The translations under genes and the position numbers were made by a program. Shown here piece by piece: positions 16,257 through 23,007 of a DNA stretch of 38,376 bases; position 1 is the first letter of the stretch, and each line of letters begins with the position of its first letter. Source of the DNA: an uncultured Verrucomicrobiales bacterium (GTDB lineage Bacteria; Verrucomicrobiota; Verrucomicrobiae; Limisphaerales; CANJSG01); the NCBI GenBank assembly GCA_946480965.1, contig CAMLMI010000005.1, forward strand, positions 1-38,376. Direction: 5' to 3'. The notes below the pieces were generated by a model. That model was not told the origin of the DNA. It saw nothing but the letters and a program-made list of their open reading frames with translations, and made no database searches.

Positions 16257-17240
16257 ATGAAACATCAGCTCGATTTCGAGAAGCCGATCGTGGAACTCCA
16301 GCGCCGTCTGGAAGAGCTGCGCAAACAGGCCCAGACCCAGGGACTGGGCGTGAGCTTCGAGGCCGAGATCCAGCAGATGGAGGCCAAGGTCGCGGAAACC
16401 AAGAAGGCCGTTTACTCCAATCTCTCGCCCTGGCAGCGCGTCCAGCTCGCGCGCCATCCCAAACGGCCCTTCACCCTCGACTACCTCGCGCTCGCCTTCG
16501 AGGACTTCCAGGAGATCCACGGCGACCGCGCCTTCTCGGACGACCGCGCCATCGTCGGCGGCTTCGCCAAGCTCGGCGGCCGCAAGGTCATGGTGCTCGG
16601 CACCCAGAAGGGCCGCGACACGAAGGAGAACATCCTCCGCAACTTCGGCTCCGCCCATCCCGAGGGCTACCGCAAGGCGCTTCGCCTGATGAAAATGGCG
16701 GACAAGTTCGGCCTGCCCATCGTCACCCTCATCGACACCGCCGGTGCCTTCCCCGGCATCGGCTCCGAGGAACGCCACATCGGCGAGGCCATCGCCGTGA
16801 ACCTGCGCGAGATGATGCTCTTCGAGGTGCCGATCATCGCCGCCGTCATCGGTGAAGGCGGTTCCGGCGGCGCGCTCGGCATCGGCGTGGCCGACCGCGT
16901 GCTCATCCTGGAAAACGCCTACTACTCCGTCATCAGTCCCGAAGGCTGCGCCGCCATTCTCTGGAAGGACCGCACCGCCTCGGCCAAGGCCGCCGAAGCC
17001 CTCAAGATCGCCGCCAACGACCTGAAGCAGCTCGGCTTGGTGGACGAAGTCGTCTCCGAACCCCTGGGCGGCGCGAACACCGATCCGAAAGCCGCCGCCG
17101 CCAGCCTCCAGCAGGCCCTCATCGCCAATCTCGACGCCGTGGCCAAGCTCGGGGCCAAGGAACGCCTCGACCAGCGCTACAAGAAGTTCCGCGCCTTCGG
17201 CCACTTCACCGAAGCGGCGCAGGCTGGCCAGGCGGCTTGA
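16257..17240 (+). CDS. accA: Acetyl-CoA carboxylase carboxyltransferase subunit alpha
   Basis: The product is 327 residues, the usual AccA length. With AccD it transfers the carboxyl group from biotin-BCCP to acetyl-CoA, giving malonyl-CoA for fatty acid synthesis. The N-terminal helical part (DFEKPIVELQRRLEELRKQA) precedes the crotonase-like carboxyltransferase fold. That fold has LARHPKRPFTLDYLA, EIHGDRAFSDDRAIVGG, GRDTKENILRNFG, PIVTLIDTAGAFPGIGSEER, IGEGGSGGALGIGVADRVL and SPEGCAAILWKD in order, with the oxyanion glycines intact. The accD gene is not in the window. The start is a clean ATG; the next gene is a toxin-antitoxin pair, so accA appears to be alone in its transcript. Confidence 0.98.
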   Translation: MKHQLDFEKPIVELQRRLEELRKQAQTQGLGVSFEAEIQQMEAKVAETKKAVYSNLSPWQRVQLARHPKRPFTLDYLALAFEDFQEIHGDRAFSDDRAIVGGFAKLGGRKVMVLGTQKGRDTKENILRNFGSAHPEGYRKALRLMKMADKFGLPIVTLIDTAGAFPGIGSEERHIGEAIAVNLREMMLFEVPIIAAVIGEGGSGGALGIGVADRVLILENAYYSVISPEGCAAILWKDRTASAKAAEALKIAANDLKQLGLVDEVVSEPLGGANTDPKAAAASLQQALIANLDAVAKLGAKERLDQRYKKFRAFGHFTEAAQAGQAA

Positions 17241-17292
17241 CCCCTGTTCGGCGGCCTTGTCGCCGCTGGATACTCCACTACCATCCGGCCCC

Positions 17293-17517
17293 ATGGACTA
17301 CAGCCAGATCATCACGATCGAGCCCGGCAAGCGCAGCGGAAAGCCCTGCATCCGGGGCCTGCGGATCACCGTCTATGACGTGCTGGATTATCTGGCCTCC
17401 GGCATGAGCGTTGAGGAGATCCTTGAGGACTTCTCGGAGCTGACCCGCGAGGACATCAAGGCATGTCTGGCTTTTGCGGCGGACCGTGAACGGAAAATCT
17501 TCGGCGCGGCCGCGTGA
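17293..17517 (+). CDS. DUF433 antitoxin-like protein
   Basis: The product is 74 residues of the DUF433 family, a small helix-turn-helix-like protein that acts as antitoxin for PIN-like DUF5615 toxins. The text is diagnostic: IITIEPGKRSGKPCIRGLRI, then VYDVLDYLASGMSVEEILEDF and LTREDIKACLAFAADRE. The ATG at 17293 fits the usual start; the longer frame from 17257 has no support. It overlaps the following toxin gene by four bases (GTGA), so translation is coupled. Such antitoxins usually repress their own promoter, but no operator could be picked out. Confidence 0.92.
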   Translation: MDYSQIITIEPGKRSGKPCIRGLRITVYDVLDYLASGMSVEEILEDFSELTREDIKACLAFAADRERKIFGAAA

Positions 17518-17864
17518 AACTGCTCCTCGACGAAAACCTGTCGGATCGGATCGTTCCCAAGCTGGAAGAATTTTTCCCGGGTTCCAGCCATGTGAAAACC
17601 CTGGGGCTGGCCCATACGGACGACGGGTTGATTTGGGAATTCGCCCGCGAGAACGGGTTCGTCCTGGTTTCCAAAGATGCGGACTTTCACCAGCGCAGCC
17701 TGTTGTTCGGGCATCCGCCCAAGCTGGTGTTCCTGCGGATCGGAAACTGCCCGACCCGGGAAATTACCGCGTTGTTGTGCGACGGCCGTGCCGTCTTGGA
17801 GGCGTTTGCCACGCTAGCCACGGCCAGCATTCTGATTCTGTCGCCGAAACCGCGCATTCTATAG
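17514..17864 (+). CDS. PIN-like DUF5615 toxin
   Basis: The product is 116 residues with a GTG start overlapping the antitoxin stop. The PIN-like fold is shown by the N-terminal MKLLLDENLSDRIVPKL with acidic Asp6/Glu7, the middle AHTDDGLIWEFARENGFVLVSKDADFHQ with the acidic pair near 38-39 and the SKDADF motif (Asp54/Asp56), and the conserved PPKLVFLRIGNCPT. DUF5615 proteins are candidate RNases of type II toxin-antitoxin systems paired with DUF433. All expected acidic positions look intact, so it may be active. The pair sits between two housekeeping genes, accA and manA, with no sign of a mobile element. Confidence 0.92.
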   Translation: MKLLLDENLSDRIVPKLEEFFPGSSHVKTLGLAHTDDGLIWEFARENGFVLVSKDADFHQRSLLFGHPPKLVFLRIGNCPTREITALLCDGRAVLEAFATLATASILILSPKPRIL

Positions 17865-17865
17865 T
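17860..17865 (+). promoter_or_regulatory. Putative -10 of manA (TATAGT)
   Basis: TATAGT overlaps the stop of the toxin gene and ends five bases before the manA ATG. TTCTGT lies 18 bases upstream as a weak -35. It would give a leaderless manA mRNA. Confidence 0.4.
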
Positions 17866-17870
17866 TCCCC

Positions 17871-18848
17871 ATGCTCTACCCCTTCCTCTTCGAACCCCTC
17901 TTCAAGGAACGCATCTGGGGCGGCCGTCTGCTGGAGACGCTCTATCAGAAGCCCCTCCCGTCCGGCGTGCCCATCGGCGAATCCTGGGAGATCTCCGACC
18001 GTTCCGGCGACCAGAGCGTCATCGCCAACGGCCCGATGGCCGGCAAGACCCTGCGCTACTTGATGGAGACCTTCGGCCCGGAACTCTTCGGCCCGCACCA
18101 TCCCGTTCCGCCCGTTTTCCCGCTCCTGGTGAAGATCCTCGACGCCCAGCAGGACCTTTCCCTCCAGGTCCATCCGCCCGCCGCCAAGGCCGCCGACTTG
18201 AAGGGCGATCCCAAGACGGAGATGTGGTATTTCACCAGCACCACGCCCACCGCGAAGCTCTACGTCGGCCTCCGCCGAGGCGTGACGCCCGACGAGTTCG
18301 AGCGTCGCACCTACGACGGCACCGTCGCGGAGTGCTTCCACCAGATCAGCGTGAAGGCGGGCGACTCGATGTTCCTCCCCTCCGGTCGCGTCCACGCGCT
18401 CGGCGCGGGCAGCGTGCTCTTCGAGATCCAGCAGAACTCCGACACCACCTACCGCGTCTTCGACTGGAACCGCGTGGACGCCTCTGGCAAACCGCGCGAC
18501 CTCCACATCCCCCAGTCGATGGCCAGCATCGACTTCACGGACTTCGAGCCCGACCTCGTCCGCACCGGCTTCGAGCCGCACGGACCGCTGCGTCTGCGGC
18601 CCTTGGTGGACGATCCGCTTTTCAACGTCCGGGTCTGCGAGCTGGCGGCGGAAAGCTCGCTCGCCCTGCCGCTGGCGTCGTTCCAGATCCTCGGCCTCGT
18701 CTCCGGCGAGCTGAAGGTGAAGGGCGGAGCCGGCGAAGCCCTGCTCAAGCCCGGCCAATTCTGCCTACTACCCGCCTCCCTCCGCGTAGCGGAAGTGAAG
18801 GCCACGAAGGACGCCCAGTTCCTCCAGGTGACGCCGGGCAAGGCCTGA
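17871..18848 (+). CDS. manA: Mannose-6-phosphate isomerase, class I (short bacterial form)
   Basis: The product is 325 residues, typical of the Bacillus-type type I phosphomannose isomerase. It interconverts mannose 6-phosphate and fructose 6-phosphate, feeding GDP-mannose and glycan synthesis. Zinc ligands of the cupin are visible: Gln99 and His101 (LSLQVHPP), Glu117 (DPKTEMWY) and His175 (PSGRVHALGAG). The N-terminus LFEPLFKERIWGGRLLETLY and EIQQNSDTTYRVFDWNRVD are family signatures. The C-terminal part is a second small cupin. There is no ribosome binding site upstream of the ATG, in line with a leaderless start. It is followed at once by a terminator-like hairpin and a repeat-rich spacer. 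Confidence 0.96.
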   Translation: MLYPFLFEPLFKERIWGGRLLETLYQKPLPSGVPIGESWEISDRSGDQSVIANGPMAGKTLRYLMETFGPELFGPHHPVPPVFPLLVKILDAQQDLSLQVHPPAAKAADLKGDPKTEMWYFTSTTPTAKLYVGLRRGVTPDEFERRTYDGTVAECFHQISVKAGDSMFLPSGRVHALGAGSVLFEIQQNSDTTYRVFDWNRVDASGKPRDLHIPQSMASIDFTDFEPDLVRTGFEPHGPLRLRPLVDDPLFNVRVCELAAESSLALPLASFQILGLVSGELKVKGGAGEALLKPGQFCLLPASLRVAEVKATKDAQFLQVTPGKA

Positions 18849-18853
18849 ATCCG

Positions 18854-18873
18854 GCGCTGCGCGCCGCTCTTTA
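18854..18873 (+). terminator. Terminator-like hairpin after manA
   Basis: GGCGC (18854-18858), loop TGC and GCGCC (18862-18866) are followed by GCTCTTT, six bases after the manA stop. The stem is short but GC-rich. Confidence 0.45.
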
Positions 18874-18975
18874 GCGCCGATTGGCAATCGGCCGCATCGC
18901 GGACTGGCAGCCCGCAGGCCGAGATCCGGCAGACGACCACTTGTTCTGAAGAAACCATCGAGAACGAGAAGCGAA

Positions 18976-19022
18976 CCCTCTCTCCTCGTTCTGCAAAAAC
19001 GGGGAGAGAGCTGGAGAGAGGG
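18976..19022. repeat. Imperfect inverted repeat, CTCTCC-type
   Basis: TCTCTCCTCGTT and ACGGGGAGAGA flank a short A-rich loop, with an additional GGAGAGAGG outside. It belongs to the same loose class as the palindrome inside the nucleotidyltransferase gene at 37980-38007. Confidence 0.4.
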
Positions 19023-19097
19023 GGGAAATCGATCCTTTGAAAAGCGGTGGGAACCTCCTCTCCCTTCCCTCTCCTCCGGCTGCGCTCGGAAGAGAGG

Positions 19098-19287
19098 GTG
19101 TTTGCCGCGCCCCATCTCTGGCTCACGTTAGCCACCGCGGCGGCGGCGTTGATGGGATGTGCCGCCAATTTCCCCTCGCCTCCGGCCGGAAACACTTCAG
19201 GCTCGCCGCCGAAAGAGGAGTTGGGCTGCGATCAGCCGGGATCGGCTGAAACGGAGCAGCTCAAGGACCTGTCCGGCAATCCATCCC
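19098..19287 (+). pseudogene. Possible remnant of a small lipoprotein gene
   Basis: From a GTG at 19098 the frame reads HLWLTLATAAAALMGCAANF, a hydrophobic stretch with a good lipobox (ALMGC), then a Pro/Gly/Ser-rich spacer. The frame then runs out of phase over the well supported lipoprotein gene at 19288, so a complete product is unlikely. The 5' part borders a CTCTCC-type repeat. It may be the broken start of an earlier lipoprotein gene or a chance frame. Confidence 0.25.
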
Positions 19288-19665
19288 ATGAAAACAGCAT
19301 CCCTCATCGGTCTCGGTGTCAGCCTCCTGCTCGCCGTCGGCTGCGCCACGCCGTCCCGCACCCACCAGCCGCCCGCCCAACCCGACGCTCCCGTCGCGTC
19401 GATCGCCGACGACCTGCTGGTGATCTCCGCCGTGTATGGCTCCGGCACGGCGTATGCCGATGTGACCTACCGCGTGAACAGCCTGGTCCACCAGCCGACG
19501 CTCGAGTTCACCGCGAAACCCGAATGGCTCCAGGCCGATCCCACCCAGGGCTGGAACAAGGCGCTGGTCGTCGTCTACGAATTCAAAGGCCGGCGGCACA
19601 CGTTCACCAGCGGCGAAGGCGGCCGGGTGAGCGCGCAGATCCTGATCCAGCACGCGAAGAAGTGA
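19288..19665 (+). CDS. Lipoprotein with DUF3395-like domain
   Basis: The product is 125 residues. A lipoprotein signal MKTASLIGLGVSLLLAVGC places the lipidated Cys at residue 19, so it should be anchored to a membrane. The mature part (about 45-120) reads LVISAVYGSGTAYADVTYRV, then FTAKPEWLQADPTQGWNKAL and VVVYEFKGRRHTF. This follows the DUF3395 pattern (YG-G...DVT..V, then a D-P-x-x-G-x-x-K-x-L-x-V-x-Y-x-F strand), known from the C-terminus of some DnaJ-like proteins and from bacterial secreted proteins. The function is unknown. The ATG at 19288 starts the signal peptide directly; the upstream extension in this frame is not a signal sequence. Confidence 0.75.
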   Translation: MKTASLIGLGVSLLLAVGCATPSRTHQPPAQPDAPVASIADDLLVISAVYGSGTAYADVTYRVNSLVHQPTLEFTAKPEWLQADPTQGWNKALVVVYEFKGRRHTFTSGEGGRVSAQILIQHAKK

Positions 19666-19761
19666 GGCCCGGTCCGTAAAAAACCATTGCTTGGCATTCA
19701 CCGACCAGCAACAGCAGCCCGAGAGTGCCCAGCCGTGATAGGCTGCAAGCGCTGAGGCTCA

Positions 19762-20109
19762 ATGACAATGTTCGCCGACTTCACGCGCTTTGAGATGCCG
19801 ATGTTCTTTTTCCAGTTTGAGGTTCGACCGAAACAGACGCACCCGAAGCGAGGCGAGTATGCTGGCGCGATGGTCAATTGCTGGATTCTGCGCGACACGC
19901 AGAGTCAGGCCGAGGCGGTAGCGCGTGGTTGGATTGGGGACGAGGATTGGCGCATCACTTCGGTTGAGGAAGCGATGCTCATGACGAGAGAGAGTCAGGC
20001 GAAGCATCCAGACGGGATGCAGTATTTCGAGCAGGCCGAGATTGATAGGGAGGTCTTCGTCTTTCATACTTGGCCAATTGGAGCACCAGATGACAAGAAC
20101 GTCGGCTAA
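19762..20109 (+). CDS. Integron cassette gene 1, hypothetical protein
   Basis: The product is 115 residues. It is soluble and acidic, rich in Phe and Trp, with an N-terminal strand MPMFFFQFEVRPKQTHPKRG, then AGAMVNCWILRDTQSQAEAVARGWIGDEDWRI in separate parts, and a C-terminal VFVFHTWPIG. The pattern of alternating strands and a helix (SQAEAVARGWI) suggests a small alpha/beta domain. I do not recognise a family. The TAA stop lies inside the attC R'' box, as is usual for cassette genes. No ribosome binding site is evident. A second in-frame ATG at 19768 could also be the start. Confidence 0.7.
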   Translation: MTMFADFTRFEMPMFFFQFEVRPKQTHPKRGEYAGAMVNCWILRDTQSQAEAVARGWIGDEDWRITSVEEAMLMTRESQAKHPDGMQYFEQAEIDREVFVFHTWPIGAPDDKNVG

Positions 20110-20229
20110 CAAGGGCGCTGCAGCGAACGTGCGCCCCGCCTTTCCGCTCCGAGTCTTGGGAGACTTCGGACGCGAATTGTGCGCTCAACCGTTTCGCTCG
20201 GCGCACGTCGCTGAGCTTGATCGTTAGGC
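20104..20229 (+). other. attC: attC recombination site 1
   Basis: The R'' box is GGCTAAC (20104-20110) and the R' box is GTTAGGC (20223-20229), spaced to give a 126-base site. Inside, CAGCGAACGTGCGCC and GGCGCACGTCGCTGAG pair, leaving the unpaired bases expected of L''/L', with a long central region that can fold further. The site starts at the stop codon of cassette gene 1. Confidence 0.88.
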
Positions 20230-20240
20230 CACACCCCGCG

Positions 20241-20561
20241 ATGCGCTTCAAAGCCACACACGAGAACCTGACGATTCACGTCTCTCCCGATGAGATGGCT
20301 GGGTGTTTGCGCACGGTTGTCAGACATCTCGTTCCACATCACACGCGCAAAGTTTATGTGTTCTCCGAGCACGCAGCACCGTTCTCAGTGGATGAGCCTG
20401 GCGTTACATTGGTTGGCCCGCGCGACCTGCCGTCCAATTTTCTGCAGAGCTTTCGGATCATTCTACGAATTGACGAGCTTGTCGTTGTTGCGGGTCACGC
20501 TGCGTTTACACGCGACCAGTGGCGCGACATGGCAGAGAGTGTGGAGGCATATGTGGCCTAA
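20241..20561 (+). CDS. Integron cassette gene 2, hypothetical protein
   Basis: The product is 106 residues with an ATG 12 bases after attC 1. The sequence shows strand-like segments (TIHVSPDEM, RKVYVFSEHAAPF, GVTLVGP, IILRIDELVVVAGHAAF) and two helices (MAGCLRTVVRHLV and RDQWRDMAESVEAYV). It has no signal peptide or membrane segment. No family was recognised. A TTG inside the attC site would extend the frame by eight residues but is not needed. The TAA stop lies in the R'' box of attC 2. Confidence 0.72.
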   Translation: MRFKATHENLTIHVSPDEMAGCLRTVVRHLVPHHTRKVYVFSEHAAPFSVDEPGVTLVGPRDLPSNFLQSFRIILRIDELVVVAGHAAFTRDQWRDMAESVEAYVA

Positions 20562-20648
20562 CCATGCGCTGCAGCGACCCCGGCGTGAGCGTCGCGGTTG
20601 CAATCATTGCGTCCCGTGGGCCGGCTCGCTGAACTTGGGTCGTTAGGC
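20556..20648 (+). other. attC: attC recombination site 2
   Basis: The R'' box is GCCTAAC (20556-20562), perfectly complementary to the R' box GTTAGGC (20642-20648). The site is 93 bases long. L'' GCTGCAGCGA and L' TCGCTGAAC pair with the extra base typical of attC, and the ends resemble attC 1 (CGCTGCAGCGA; CGCTGA-CTT-G-TCGTTAGGC). Confidence 0.92.
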
Positions 20649-20760
20649 CTCAACAGACCGCCACCGCTCCGTAGAAAGGCCCGCGTCCTCCTCGACGGGC
20701 CATGTGGGTGAAGTGGCGTTCTCGCGCCGCTCCCGAAGAACGATCCTCGAATCCTCCTCC

Positions 20761-20790
20761 TTGGCCGAAACACCGTTTGTGCCGTAGCGT
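20761..20790 (+). promoter_or_regulatory. Promoter of the holin-like gene: TTGGCC-18-TAGCGT
   Basis: TTGGCC (20761-20766) and TAGCGT (20785-20790) are 18 bases apart. The GTG start is eight bases further on, which predicts a nearly leaderless mRNA. Confidence 0.45.
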
Positions 20791-20798
20791 CGCCGCCA

Positions 20799-21257
20799 GT
20801 GAAACTGTTTCTCCAGCGTTGGGCGATCAACACGGTAGCCGTATTGGCGGCCAGCTTCGTGCCCGGGGTGGAATTCCAGGAATGGCACCACCTGGTCCTG
20901 GCCTCGCTCCTTCTGGGTGTGCTCAACGCCATTCTGCGGCCCTTGCTGCTGCTGCTCTCCCTGCCGCTGCTCATCCTCACGCTCGGGCTGTTCTTCCTCA
21001 TCATCAATGCGGCCCTGCTCAGCCTCGTGGGCTGGCTGCTCCGGCCCGGCTTCACCGTGGACGGCTTCTGGCCCGCGCTCTTCGGCGGCATCGTCATCAG
21101 CGTGGTCTCCACCGTTCTCGGCCTGGTGACCGGCGTTTCCGAAACCAAGGTCCGCGTCCAGCGCGGCGGAACCCCGAACTCCGGCCCGGCGTCTGATCAT
21201 CGCCGCCTGGACCGCGACGACGACGACAAGGGCAGCGGTCCCGTGATCGACGTCTGA
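20799..21257 (+). CDS. Phage holin family 4-type membrane protein
   Basis: The product is 152 residues with a GTG start. Four hydrophobic segments lie within the first 115 residues (AINTVAVLAASFVPGV, LVLASLLLGVLNAILRPLL, LPLLILTLGLFFLIINAAL, ALFGGIVISVVSTVLGL). The stretch GVLNAILRPLLLLLSLPLLI and the later LGLFFLIINA fit the superfamily IV holin/DUF (Phage_holin_4_2) family, present in most bacterial chromosomes and usually unrelated to phage lysis. A charged tail with a run of five Asp residues follows. It stands alone just after the cassette array. Confidence 0.85.
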   Translation: MKLFLQRWAINTVAVLAASFVPGVEFQEWHHLVLASLLLGVLNAILRPLLLLLSLPLLILTLGLFFLIINAALLSLVGWLLRPGFTVDGFWPALFGGIVISVVSTVLGLVTGVSETKVRVQRGGTPNSGPASDHRRLDRDDDDKGSGPVIDV

Positions 21258-21296
21258 CGCGCGTCGCCGCAGCGGATCTGCCAACCCACTTCACGC

Positions 21297-22694
21297 TTGG
21301 GCTTCCCGGAACCCACCCCTGACCCCTCCGAGGAGGGGACAAGGCAGAACACCATCCGGCCACCGGACGCACGTCCACAATTCTCCTCCTCGGAGGGGTT
21401 AGGGACGGGTTGGCGGCCTTGTTTCCTGTTCGTGCTTCTTTGCCTGGCTTGGAGCCCCGTCGCCTTCGCCAGCACCGTCACCGTCTCCAACCGCGTCGTC
21501 CTGCTGGATGGCCAGCCCTTCCAGATGCGCGGCGTCTGCTACGCGCCCAATCCCATCGGCCACACCGGCGAGATGACGCCCAACGGCGACTTCTTCACCC
21601 CCGCATGGCGCACGATCTACCTGCGCGATCTGCCCCGGATGCGTGCGATGGGCGTGAACACCGTCCGCGTCTATGGCTGGGCGCCGGATGGCGACCACAC
21701 CGAGTTCCTCGACTTGTGCTGGAACGGTGGCCATCGCCCCATCCGCGTCCTGATCAACCGCTGGATCGATCCGAACACCGACTGGACCTCCGCCACGGCG
21801 CTGAACGCGTTGAAGAACGAATGGTCCCAGATCGCGACGAACGCCCGGAGCCATCCCGCCGTGCTCGGTTATCTCCTGGGCAACGAACTGAACGGTGCTT
21901 GGTGGAACCCTTCGCTCTCCTCGCTCTGGCCCGCGCTCAACGCCCTCGCCGGAGAGGTCCGGCGCGCCGATCCCGACCATCTGGTCAGCACCGCGCTCAG
22001 CGACTACAACCTGATGTCGTCCATCGCCACGCGGAACGCCGCGATGACCAATCTCCACGCGTGGTGCGTGCAGGTGTATCGCGGCGACAGCTTCAAGACG
22101 CTCTTCACCGACTACGCCGCCGCTTCGACCAAGCCGCTCTTCGTCACGGAATTCGGCCTCGATGCCCATGACGCCCGCACCGGTGCGGAGTTCGCCGACA
22201 ACGCCCGCGTGCCGGCCGAGTGGCTGCTGAAGCTCTGGGGCGAACTGGAGACGAACCGAGAGGTCGCGTCCGGTGGCGCGGTGTTTTCGTGGAGCGACGA
22301 ATGGTGGAAGGCGGGCAACGCCTCGCTCCACAACGCCGGCGGCTGGGCCAACGGCGCGTTCCCCGACGGCCAGGCGGACGAAGAATGGTGGGGCCTCCAC
22401 CGCGTTCTGTCGGGCACACCCAACGTCCTCGAGCCCCGCGCCGCCTACGAAGCCTTGCGCGGTGTCTGGTGGCGGGAACCGCCTTCGCCCGTGCTGACGA
22501 TCCTTCCACTGAGCGACGTGGCCACCATCCATGTGCGGGTGGAGGGCGAACCGGACTTCGCCCACGTGCTGGAAACTTCCGAGACACTGACGAACTGGAC
22601 GCCGCTGCGGACCAATACAACGCCTTTCACCTGGACCAACTCGTGGTCCGGAGGAATTGGCCAAGGATTCTTCCGCGCCGTTACTTTGCCTTAG
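21297..22694 (+). CDS. Secreted glycoside hydrolase-like (TIM-barrel) protein, start uncertain
   Basis: The frame gives up to 465 residues from a TTG at 21297. The sequence after the repeat (residues about 43-60, CFLFVLLCLAWSPVAFA) is a signal peptide, so the protein is exported. The domain then reads VVLLDGQPFQMRGVCYAPNP, NTVRVYGWAPD, LGYLLGNELNGAWWNPSL (acid/base Glu in GNE) and TKPLFVTEFGLDAHD (candidate nucleophile Glu in VTEFG). This is the GH-A clan layout, near GH2/GH5/GH72-like glucanosyltransferases. A C-terminal part of about 70 residues resembles a beta-sandwich. The first 40 codons lie in the 100-bp palindromic element at 21312-21411. The true start is unclear; a GTG or CTG in the signal region would lack the basic N-terminus. 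Confidence 0.72.
   Translation: MGFPEPTPDPSEEGTRQNTIRPPDARPQFSSSEGLGTGWRPCFLFVLLCLAWSPVAFASTVTVSNRVVLLDGQPFQMRGVCYAPNPIGHTGEMTPNGDFFTPAWRTIYLRDLPRMRAMGVNTVRVYGWAPDGDHTEFLDLCWNGGHRPIRVLINRWIDPNTDWTSATALNALKNEWSQIATNARSHPAVLGYLLGNELNGAWWNPSLSSLWPALNALAGEVRRADPDHLVSTALSDYNLMSSIATRNAAMTNLHAWCVQVYRGDSFKTLFTDYAAASTKPLFVTEFGLDAHDARTGAEFADNARVPAEWLLKLWGELETNREVASGGAVFSWSDEWWKAGNASLHNAGGWANGAFPDGQADEEWWGLHRVLSGTPNVLEPRAAYEALRGVWWREPPSPVLTILPLSDVATIHVRVEGEPDFAHVLETSETLTNWTPLRTNTTPFTWTNSWSGGIGQGFFRAVTLP
21312..21411 (-). repeat. 100-bp palindromic repeat element, copy B
   Basis: The left arm CCCACCCCTGACCCCTCC (21312 onward) pairs with the right arm at 21385-21410. The element is in the opposite orientation to copy A at 1744-1841: the reverse complement of its left half matches the right half of copy A over more than 40 bases. 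It lies across the 5' end of the glycosidase-like gene and stays open in that frame. Confidence 0.8.
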
Positions 22695-23007
22695 CCGGAA
22701 CGATGCAGTTGGACCCCTAGGGAAGAGCCACCGTAGCGCAGGTTTCCAAACCTGCCGTGTCGCCGCACTTCCAAGTCGGCAGGTCTTCGGGCGGGCGAGC
22801 GCGTGGAAGCTTCCGTGCGGCGCACGTTTGGAAACGTGCGACACAGCAGGTTTGGAAACCTGCGCTACCACCGAGGCCATCTTCTCGCTCGTTCGAGTGG
22901 ATCAGATGGACAGGCTGCAAGCCTGCCCCACGGATATTGAACGCCAGCCGCCCCGCGATTGACCCGACCGAAGGCGCGTTCCAGCTTTGCCCATCGTTTT
23001 AGAGTCC
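22695..23007. other. Spacer between the glycosidase-like gene and mqnA
   Basis: Apart from the inverted repeat at 22733-22868 and a short GCAGGC-type pair near 22911-22930 (CAGGCTGCAAGCCTG), there is no gene. TAGAGT at 23001-23006 may be the -10 of mqnA. Confidence 0.5.
22733..22868. repeat. 136-bp inverted repeat with 31-bp arms
   Basis: The left arm 22733-22763 (GTAGCGCAGGTTTCC and on) and the right arm 22838-22868 match at 30 of 31 positions as reverse complements. Each arm also contains its own small palindrome (GGTTTCCAAACC or GGTTTGGAAACC). The centre holds a third pair, CGCACGTTTGGAAACGTGCG. The unit has no coding content. Confidence 0.8.

Larger units (their letters stand above)
18849..19287. 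other. Repeat-rich spacer with possible lipoprotein remnant
   Basis: It contains the hairpin at 18854-18873, a run ATTGGCAATCGG with further short pairs, an imperfect inverted repeat at 18976-19022 of the type CCCTCTCTCC/GGGGAGAGAG, another pyrimidine-rich pair near 19058-19100, and a reading frame at 19098 that looks like a lipoprotein leader. No complete gene is supported. Confidence 0.45.
19735..20648 (+). mobile_element. Two-cassette integron array without integrase (CALIN)
   Basis: Two small genes, each followed at its stop codon by an attC site, lie in the same direction. Cassette 2 (20224-20642) is fully bounded by the G/TT cleavage points of the two attC sites. The left end of cassette 1 is less clear: GTGATAGGC at 19735-19743 could be a decayed GTTAGGC. 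Base composition is lower in GC than the neighbours. No tyrosine integrase of the IntI type and no attI site were found anywhere in the window. Confidence 0.8.

Noticed and set aside
19666..19761. attI or a third attC left of cassette 1.
   Set aside because: Only GTGATAGGC resembles an R' box; there is no matching R'' box or paired arms, so no site is called.
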